From: an uncultured Paracoccaceae bacterium
GTDB lineage: Bacteria; Pseudomonadota; Alphaproteobacteria; Rhodobacterales; Rhodobacteraceae
Assembly: GCA_937927885.1 (NCBI GenBank)
Contig: CALEZJ010000570.1
Span: forward strand, 1-6,525
Length of the DNA stretch: 6,525 nucleotides
Direction: 5' to 3'
The position numbers were made by a program, and so were the translations under genes. The stretch's first letter is position 1. Every line of letters begins with the position of its first letter. Below, in pieces: positions 1-4,800 of this stretch. Under the pieces are notes generated by a model that worked only from the letters and a program-made list of their open reading frames with translations, ran no database searches and had not been told where the DNA came from.

Positions 1-14
1 TTTGAGCAACACAT
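1..14 (-). CDS. Probable start of another minus-strand gene, only four codons visible
   Basis: On the minus strand GAGG (25-22) stands seven bases before an ATG at 14-12, followed by TTG CTC AAA (Met-Leu-Leu-Lys) and then the window edge. The spacing is ideal for a bacterial start and the site lies 97 bases beyond the uxuB stop. Product unknown. It could be the next gene of the operon or a separately regulated gene such as a regulator. Four codons cannot prove a gene. Confidence 0.4.
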
Positions 15-36
15 TGTTTTTCCTCAAAAGTCGCAC

Positions 37-48
37 TTCAATCTTGAA
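37..48. promoter_or_regulatory. Second short palindrome TTCAA-TC-TTGAA
   Basis: Another perfect 5-2-5 inverted repeat in the same gap, its centre 46 bases from the centre of the TGTTA/TAACA repeat. The half-sites differ, so the two are not copies of a single operator. It lies 23 bases upstream of the probable ATG at 14, where a bound repressor could block transcription or early elongation. AT-rich sequence makes such repeats fairly likely by chance. Confidence 0.25.
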
Positions 49-82
49 TCCACCCGCGGACAAACGAAAAGCTGATAATCCG

Positions 83-94
83 TGTTATGTAACA
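83..94. promoter_or_regulatory. Operator-like palindrome TGTTA-TG-TAACA
   Basis: A 5-2-5 perfect inverted repeat in the AT-rich gap after uxuB, 18 bases beyond its stop and about 70 bases before a likely ATG at position 14 on the minus strand. Size and symmetry suit a dimeric regulator such as the GntR or LacI type often linked to uronate genes, but I cannot match it to a known consensus. A chance occurrence is possible. Confidence 0.35.
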
Positions 95-111
95 GAATAG
101 GCGCGCGACAT

Positions 112-1494
112 TCAGTCACCTGACAACTGACCGACATGCGCCGCCACACGCGCCTGCCATGCAGTGTTGTTTCTGAGCAGGGGCGGAAACAGCCCGGGCA
201 GTGTCATCAATGCATGGACCAGAGCGCCGGGCGATCGTGGGGGCACGGCGAGTGCCGCCTCGATCTCGGGCGCGCGTGGATCGGAAAGCGGGCGAAGTTG
301 CGATGCATGCAGCATCCAGGCCGCCGTGGCCCTTGCCATGCGGTCGGCATCTCCTCCGCGGCTCAGGTCGTCAACGGCGGTCGCCAGAATTCGGGGGCCC
401 AGTTTCTGACTGCTGTCAGTGGCGATCTGCAACAGCCGGTGGGCGATGGCGCGGTTGTCGAATCGTGTGATCAGGGCGTCGGCATAATCGGCGGGATCGA
501 CCCCCGGAACCGGGTCCAATGTGGTGGCGGCGGCAGCCAGATGGGTCCGGGCTTCGGCCCGGATCGCGGGATCGCTGATTGCGTCGCGGATGTACTGGTG
601 CCCCGCCGCCAGCCCCAACCAGGCAAGCAGCGAATGCGTGCCGTTCAGCATCCTGAGTTTCATCTTTTCATAGGGCGCGACACGGGTGACGAAGAGTGCC
701 CCGCCCCGGCTCCAGTCCGGACGTCCCTGGGCGAAATGGTCCTCGATCACCCATTGCGAAAAGGGTTCGGTCTCCACCGCCAGCGCATCCGGTCGTCCGG
801 TCAGCCGTGCCGCGTCATCCAGGGTTGTCTCGGTGCTGGCGGGGGTGATCCGGTCCACCATCGTCGAGGGAAAGGGCACATGCTCGGCGATCCAGTCGGC
901 GAGCGCGGGGTCGCGGCGGGTGGCGAACTCGATGACCAATCGGCGCAGCACCTGCCCGTTGTCAGGCAGGTTGTCACAACTGAGCGGGGTGAACGGTGCT
1001 ATACCCGCCGCGTGGCGCGCAGCCAGCCCAGCGGTGATCAGTCCGACGGCGCTGCGCGGGCGCAGGGGGTCGGCCAGATCTGCTGCGATGGCCGGGTGGT
1101 CGGGGTCCAGTCCGCCCGTGCCTGGGTGCAGGCCATAGGCCTTTTCGGTAAGGGTCAGGCTTACTATCCGGATCCCCGGATAGTCCATGCAGGACAGGAT
1201 TCGCTCGGGTGCCACACCACCCAGGATCGAGCCCACGACCTGTGCCCTCGTCCCCGTGCTGTCACGCACCAGCACCGTACACAGACCCTGCTGCGCGTCA
1301 TAGCGGCGGGCGAGATCATCGCTGCGTAGGCCCGCCGCCAGAATGCCCCAGTCGCCGCCTTCGGCGGCTAATGCGGCATCGGTGTAGACCGCCAGATGCG
1401 CGCGAAAAAACGCCCCCGGCCCCAGATGCAGGATGCCCGGACGCAGTTGTGCTCGATCAAAGGAAGGACGCAAGGGATCGACCGCAGGGATCAT
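112..1494 (-). CDS. uxuB: Long-chain mannitol dehydrogenase family protein, probable fructuronate reductase (D-mannonate oxidoreductase, UxuB)
   Basis: Predicted 460-residue cytoplasmic NAD-dependent polyol/aldonate dehydrogenase. It probably interconverts D-fructuronate and D-mannonate, supplying the substrate of UxuA. The N-terminal domain has RPGILHLGPGAFFRAHLAVYTD (18-39), matching the family's HlGxGaFhRAH signature, then LTLTEKAYGL (113-122), LSCDNLPDNGQVL (171-183) and PSTMVDRITPAS (209-220). The C-terminal domain carries EPFSQWVIEDHF (243-254) and YEKMKLRMLNGTHSLLAWLG (275-294). The K-x4-N-x2-H catalytic pattern of the family is present as Lys279, Asn284 and His287. The length is a little short of E. 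coli UxuB (about 486) but complete. I chose the ATG at 1494; upstream in-frame codons are arginine/proline-rich and unlike the family, and only TTG/CTG starts are available there. The ribosome site is weak (GAGAAG about ten bases away), so coupling to uxuA is plausible. Mannitol or arabinitol dehydrogenase is the main alternative, made less likely by the adjacent uxuA. Confidence 0.88.
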   Translation of the reverse strand: MIPAVDPLRPSFDRAQLRPGILHLGPGAFFRAHLAVYTDAALAAEGGDWGILAAGLRSDDLARRYDAQQGLCTVLVRDSTGTRAQVVGSILGGVAPERILSCMDYPGIRIVSLTLTEKAYGLHPGTGGLDPDHPAIAADLADPLRPRSAVGLITAGLAARHAAGIAPFTPLSCDNLPDNGQVLRRLVIEFATRRDPALADWIAEHVPFPSTMVDRITPASTETTLDDAARLTGRPDALAVETEPFSQWVIEDHFAQGRPDWSRGGALFVTRVAPYEKMKLRMLNGTHSLLAWLGLAAGHQYIRDAISDPAIRAEARTHLAAAATTLDPVPGVDPADYADALITRFDNRAIAHRLLQIATDSSQKLGPRILATAVDDLSRGGDADRMARATAAWMLHASQLRPLSDPRAPEIEAALAVPPRSPGALVHALMTLPGLFPPLLRNNTAWQARVAAHVGQLSGD

Positions 1495-1508
1495 GGGTGC
1501 AAGGCTTC

Positions 1509-1547
1509 TCAGGTGGTGAAGGGGCAAAGAGCGGGGGCGGCGCTCAT
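1509..1547 (-). other. Twelve-codon ORF starting inside the uxuA stop (possible translational coupling peptide)
   Basis: The uxuA stop is part of an ATGA, the same arrangement as at the two upstream junctions. The ATG at 1547-1545 opens a frame of only twelve codons (MSAAPALCPFTT) ending in TGA at 1511-1509. It is out of frame with the next gene, whose ATG lies 14 bases beyond that stop. It may be chance, or it may carry terminating ribosomes towards the weakly marked uxuB start. No strong Shine-Dalgarno of its own was identified. Confidence 0.3.
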
Positions 1548-2755
1548 GCGTAGGCCCCGGTAGCGCGCAGCGCCCGTTCGACCCCACGCAATTCGGCCAG
1601 TCCGCGCAACCGGCCGACCAGCGGATAGCCCGGTTGGCCAGGACGGTCGAGGTCGGTGACAATCTCCTGCCCGTGGTCCGGGCGCATTGGGATCTCGGCA
1701 TCCTTCCGGCCTTCCGCGCGTCGCCGGGCCTCCTCGCGCAGGATGGAGGCGATCAGGGCGACCATGTCGGTCCCGCCTTCCAGATGCTCGTCCTCGAAGA
1801 AGGACCCGGCGATCCCTGTCCCCTCGCGGGTGACATTGCGCAGATGCAGGAAATGCACGCGCGCGCCAAAACGGTCCATCATCGCGGGCAGGTCGTTGTC
1901 GGGTCGCGCCCCCAGCGAGCCCGAGCACAAAGTCATGCCATTGGCCGGGCTGTCCACCGCAGACAGGATTGCGTCGTAATCCGCGGCGGTCGACATGACG
2001 CGCGGCAGGCCCAGCAGCGGAAAGGGTGGATCGTCGGGGTGGCAGCACAGACGAAGGCCCAGACGTTCGGCTACCGGAACCACCTGTTCCAGGAAGTCGA
2101 TGAAATGGGCACGCAGCCGGTCCGGGTTGATCGCGCCATATTCGGCCAGATGGGTACGTACGGCGGCCATGTCCATGGATTCGGTCGATCCCGGCAGGCC
2201 CATGGTGATCGAATCGGCCAGACGGCGACGGGTGACCGCATCCATCGCGGCAAAGCGGCGTGCGGCCTCCTCGGCCACGTCGGGGGCAAAGTCGCGTGCC
2301 GCACCAGGACGTTCCAGCACATGGATGTCAAAGGCGGCGAAATCGGCAATATCAAAGCGCATGCAGGTTGCGCCTGAGGGTCTGCGCCAGCGCAGATCGG
2401 TGCGTGTCCAATCCAGAACCGGCATGAAATTGTAGCAGATCACCTCGATTCCGGCGCGTGCCAGATGCTCCAGCGAACCGGACCACGCCGCGACATGGCT
2501 GCGCCAGTCGCCCTTCTGCTTCTTGATGTCCTCGGAGACCGGAAGGCTTTCGACCACATCCCAGGTCAGGCCCGAGGGAGTCCCGTCCGATCGCCGCGCC
2601 ACCTCGGCCTGACGGCGGGCTATTTCGTCCGGGGTCCACAGAATGCCATTCGGCACATGATGCAGCGCCGTCACGATTCCTGTGGCGCCGGCCTGCACGA
2701 TGTCTTCGGTTCGGATCGGATCGGCCGGGCCGAACCAACGCCAGGTGTGCTTCAT
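1544..2755 (-). CDS. uxuA: D-mannonate dehydratase UxuA
   Basis: Predicted 403-residue cytoplasmic enzyme that removes water from D-mannonate to give 2-keto-3-deoxy-D-gluconate, using a divalent metal (Mn or Fe in known members). Length fits the family (E. coli UxuA is about 394). Recognisable segments in order: WRWFGPADPI (5-14), QAGATGIVTALHHVPNG (21-37), VVESLPVSEDIK (67-78), YNFMPVLDWTRTDL (108-121), RFDIADFAAFDIHVLERPGA (133-152), LCCHPDDPPFPLLGLPR (236-252), NGMTLCSGSLGARPDNDL (272-289), VHFLHLRN (300-307) and IPMRPDHGQ (355-363). Likely metal ligands, by comparison with characterised ManD enzymes, are His239, Cys277, His304 and Asp360; all are present. The ATG overlaps the stop of the upstream gene by four bases and has a strong GGAGG site. 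The mannitol dehydrogenase family gene follows 49 bases downstream, which is the classical uxuA-uxuB pairing. The gene looks intact. Confidence 0.96.
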   Translation of the reverse strand: MKHTWRWFGPADPIRTEDIVQAGATGIVTALHHVPNGILWTPDEIARRQAEVARRSDGTPSGLTWDVVESLPVSEDIKKQKGDWRSHVAAWSGSLEHLARAGIEVICYNFMPVLDWTRTDLRWRRPSGATCMRFDIADFAAFDIHVLERPGAARDFAPDVAEEAARRFAAMDAVTRRRLADSITMGLPGSTESMDMAAVRTHLAEYGAINPDRLRAHFIDFLEQVVPVAERLGLRLCCHPDDPPFPLLGLPRVMSTAADYDAILSAVDSPANGMTLCSGSLGARPDNDLPAMMDRFGARVHFLHLRNVTREGTGIAGSFFEDEHLEGGTDMVALIASILREEARRRAEGRKDAEIPMRPDHGQEIVTDLDRPGQPGYPLVGRLRGLAELRGVERALRATGAYA

Positions 2756-3762
2756 GCTGCGCCTCCATCGGCGAGGAGCTGGGCCTCGATGGCCAGCCGG
2801 GTGACAGTCAAGGCGTGGTCCGCAGGCATCGCCGTATGGCTTCGGTCGCGCACATCCGCAAGGAAGCGCGTGAAATAGGTCAGCGGCTCGGTCGAGCAAT
2901 CGATATGCCGTGTGCCTTGGCGGTCGATCAGGAACAGGTGATCGCCGCCCGGACGACCGGCAACATCGACATATTTGCGCAATTCGATCGTGCCCTCGGT
3001 TCCCAGGAGAAACAGCCGCCCGTCGCCCCAAGTCGGTAGCCCGTCAGGGGTGAACCAGTCGACGCGGATAAATCCGTTCGCCCCCTCGCTTTCCAGAAGG
3101 ATCTCGCCGTAGTCCCGAAAGGCGGGCAGGTCCGGAACGCCCCGGTTGGCAGTGTGCGCAGCAGTGATCCGCGCGCTGGAGGCACCGGTGAAATGCAGGA
3201 ACTGATCGATCTGGTGGCTGGCGATGTCGGTCAGGATTCCACCAAATGCCGACGGACGAAAGAACCACTCTGGTCGGATCGCCCGGTTCAGGCGGTGCGG
3301 GCCCAGCCCGGTAGTCTGGATCACCCGACCGATGGCACCCTGCCCCACCAACCGCGAGGCCATCTCGCAGGCGCGAACGACAAAGCGTTCAGAGAAGCAG
3401 ATCGACAGCAGGCGCCCGGTCTGGCCCGCGACAAGCTTCAGCGCCTCGACCTGATGCAGATGAATCGCGCCGGGTTTGTCCAGCATCACGTCCTTGCCCG
3501 CTTGCATTGCGGCGATGGCAATCGCGGTCCTGTCGGCCGGAATGGCCGCGCAGGCAACAATCTGGATATCGGGATCGGACAGCAGGGCCGCGCGATCACG
3601 CGGTTCAAGGCCGGGGAACCGCTCGCGGAACCCCTCAAGCACGCGCGGATCGCTGGTTTCGGGGCAATAGCCCGCACAAACGGCACCGGCGGCGATCAGT
3701 TCTCCAACCATGTGATAGATGTGCCTGTGGTCCAGCCCGATGGCTGCAAAACGCAAGGTCAT
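2752..3762 (-). CDS. Gfo/Idh/MocA family oxidoreductase with atypical nucleotide-binding loop (second of two)
   Basis: Predicted 336-residue protein of the Gfo/Idh/MocA family but clearly different from its neighbour. The N-terminus is RFAAIGLDHRHIYHMVGEL: the expected GxGxxG/A loop is replaced by Gly9-Leu-Asp-His-Arg-His. The EKP signature appears as DKP (95-97, MLDKPGAIHLHQVEAL). The substrate-domain signature is well kept, GGILTDIASHQIDQFLHFTG (174-193), with Asp179 and His183 in the usual D-x3-H positions. Other distinctive stretches are GLGPHRLNRAIRPEWFF (152-168) and GDGRLFLLGTEGTIELRKYVD (247-266). The start ATG overlaps the stop of the upstream gene (ATGA, 3762-3759), and its own stop overlaps the uxuA start in the same way, so translation is likely coupled at both ends. 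From memory, similar proteins with the GLDHRH start occur in proteobacterial sugar operons. I cannot assign a reaction. It could be a dehydrogenase, or one of the family members that use NAD in a non-oxidative reaction. Confidence 0.88.
   Translation of the reverse strand: MTLRFAAIGLDHRHIYHMVGELIAAGAVCAGYCPETSDPRVLEGFRERFPGLEPRDRAALLSDPDIQIVACAAIPADRTAIAIAAMQAGKDVMLDKPGAIHLHQVEALKLVAGQTGRLLSICFSERFVVRACEMASRLVGQGAIGRVIQTTGLGPHRLNRAIRPEWFFRPSAFGGILTDIASHQIDQFLHFTGASSARITAAHTANRGVPDLPAFRDYGEILLESEGANGFIRVDWFTPDGLPTWGDGRLFLLGTEGTIELRKYVDVAGRPGGDHLFLIDRQGTRHIDCSTEPLTYFTRFLADVRDRSHTAMPADHALTVTRLAIEAQLLADGGAA
2756..2766 (-). promoter_or_regulatory. Ribosome binding site of uxuA
   Basis: On the minus strand GGAGG (2766-2762) lies six bases before the ATG at 2755-2753, inside the last codons of the preceding gene. 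It fixes the uxuA start. The reading frame continues open for 92 more codons upstream, but those codons overlap the preceding gene and do not resemble UxuA. Confidence 0.8.
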
Positions 3763-4787
3763 GGCGACACCTGCACTGGCTGGCCGCTGGCGCCGGTGGC
3801 AATCAGCGCGTCGATCAGTCGGTGAACGCGAAGAGCCTCCTCGCCCGTCACCCTGGGTTCGCGGCCCGTGGCGATGGCCTCGGCGAAATCGGCCATCACG
3901 GCGCGGTGCCAGTCGTGCGGAAAGGCCATCGGATCGGCCCCGGTGCCGCCCGCACCAGTGTCGGCCTCGACCCGCTCGACGCTGCCGTCGTGGAACTGTG
4001 CCAGCAATGTGCCACCGCGTAGCGCCAGCGTGCCTACCGTGCCGGTCAGTGCGATTTCCTCGTGGAACCCGGGATAGGCGGCCGTCGTCGCATCAATCGT
4101 ACCGATGGCGCCATTGGCAAAACGGGCTGCGGCGCAAACCATGTCTTCGGTCTCCATCCGGTGTACTGGTGTGGTGACGGCAAAGCCGCTGACCGTATCA
4201 ATACGCCCAGCCAGCGAAAGCATCAGATCGAGCGTGTGGATCCCCTGCGAAATCAGCACCCCGCCACCATCGCGTGCGAGGCTGCCGCGGCCGGGTTCGT
4301 CGTAATAGGTTTGCGGCCGCCACAGCCGGATGGTGGTGGAACACCCGACGGTCCGTCCCATCCGCCCATCGGCGATCAGTTCGGCCGCGCGCATCCCCGC
4401 GGGGCGAAAGCGGTGTTGCAACACCACTCCCAGCTTCACCCCCGCGGCGCGGCAGCCGCTCACCAGCGCCTCGGCGCGCGCAGTGGTGATGTCCAGCGGC
4501 TTTTCCATCAACACATGCTTGCCCGCGCGTGCGCAGGCCAGGCCAATCTCGGCGTGTGTATTGGCCGGTGTGAACACGGCCACCGCCTGCACGCGATCAT
4601 CCTCCAGGATCGCATCGAGGCTATCGGTCACCGGAAAGGGAAACCGCTGGGCGAACTGCGCGCGGCGGGTCGCCGAGGGAGCAAAGGCGTGCAGCACCTC
4701 GATCCGGTCGCCCAAGTCGACCAGACCCCGGGCATGCGGCGTCACGGCCATTCCCAGGCCCACGATGGCAAGGCGAAGGCGGGTCAT
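3759..4787 (-). CDS. Gfo/Idh/MocA family NAD(P)-dependent oxidoreductase (first of two)
   Basis: Predicted 342-residue cytoplasmic sugar or sugar-acid dehydrogenase, a usual length for the family. The N-terminal Rossmann fold begins at once with RLAIVGLGMAVTPHARGL (glycine loop near residues 10-16). VFTPANTHAEIGLACARAGKHVLMEKP follows, with the family's EKP signature at 95-97, where the lysine is the usual catalytic/cofactor contact. The C-terminal half has the substrate-domain signature GGGVLISQGIHTLDLM (about 174-189). The usual D-x3-H pair is Ser180/His184 here, a variation also known in the broader family. GTVGTLALRGGTLL (249-262) is typical of the C-terminal beta sheet. The start is placed at the ATG preceded by GAGAGGA. 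The gene follows the TRAP gene by ten bases and overlaps the next gene by four (ATGA). The substrate cannot be read from sequence. From context it probably oxidises or reduces a uronate, aldonate or glycoside derivative on the way to fructuronate/mannonate. Confidence 0.9.
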   Translation of the reverse strand: MTRLRLAIVGLGMAVTPHARGLVDLGDRIEVLHAFAPSATRRAQFAQRFPFPVTDSLDAILEDDRVQAVAVFTPANTHAEIGLACARAGKHVLMEKPLDITTARAEALVSGCRAAGVKLGVVLQHRFRPAGMRAAELIADGRMGRTVGCSTTIRLWRPQTYYDEPGRGSLARDGGGVLISQGIHTLDLMLSLAGRIDTVSGFAVTTPVHRMETEDMVCAAARFANGAIGTIDATTAAYPGFHEEIALTGTVGTLALRGGTLLAQFHDGSVERVEADTGAGGTGADPMAFPHDWHRAVMADFAEAIATGREPRVTGEEALRVHRLIDALIATGASGQPVQVSP

Positions 4788-4800
4788 CGAATTCCTCTCA
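4788..4800 (-). promoter_or_regulatory. Ribosome binding site that sets the start of the first Gfo/Idh/MocA gene
   Basis: On the minus strand GAGAGGA (4799-4793) lies five bases before the ATG at 4787-4785. It overlaps the TGA stop of the transporter gene (4800-4798), so translation of the two genes is probably coupled. This supports the ATG at 4787 over an in-frame TTG seven codons earlier (4808), which lacks a comparable site and would overlap the transporter gene. Confidence 0.75.

Larger units (their letters stand above)
1..111. other. AT-rich intergenic region downstream of uxuB
   Basis: The base composition drops sharply compared with the GC-rich genes. No GC-rich hairpin followed by a T-run was found on the minus strand, so no intrinsic terminator for uxuB is called; transcription may continue or end by another mechanism. 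No convincing -35/-10 pair was identified either. The stretch holds the two short palindromes and the probable ribosome site and ATG at the left edge. Confidence 0.6.

Noticed and set aside
1..111. Intrinsic terminator after uxuB
   Set aside because: No GC-rich stem followed by a run of T on the minus strand was found; the only stems are short and AT-rich.
136..1329. Plus-strand open frame of 397 codons opposite uxuB
   Set aside because: It is a shadow of the GC-rich uxuB coding sequence, which carries clear family motifs; the plus-strand translation is low-complexity and resembles no domain.
1495..1701. N-terminal extension of uxuB by 69 codons
   Set aside because: It overlaps uxuA, has non-family composition, and the mannitol dehydrogenase domain starts right after the ATG at 1494.
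1634..2377. Plus-strand open frame of 247 codons opposite uxuA
   Set aside because: It is fully covered by uxuA, which has all expected motifs; no ribosome site or recognisable domain supports a second gene.
2756..3031. N-terminal extension of uxuA by 92 codons
   Set aside because: It overlaps the preceding oxidoreductase, is rich in Arg, Pro and Cys unlike UxuA, and the ATG at 2755 has a strong GGAGG site and the family's WRWFGP start.
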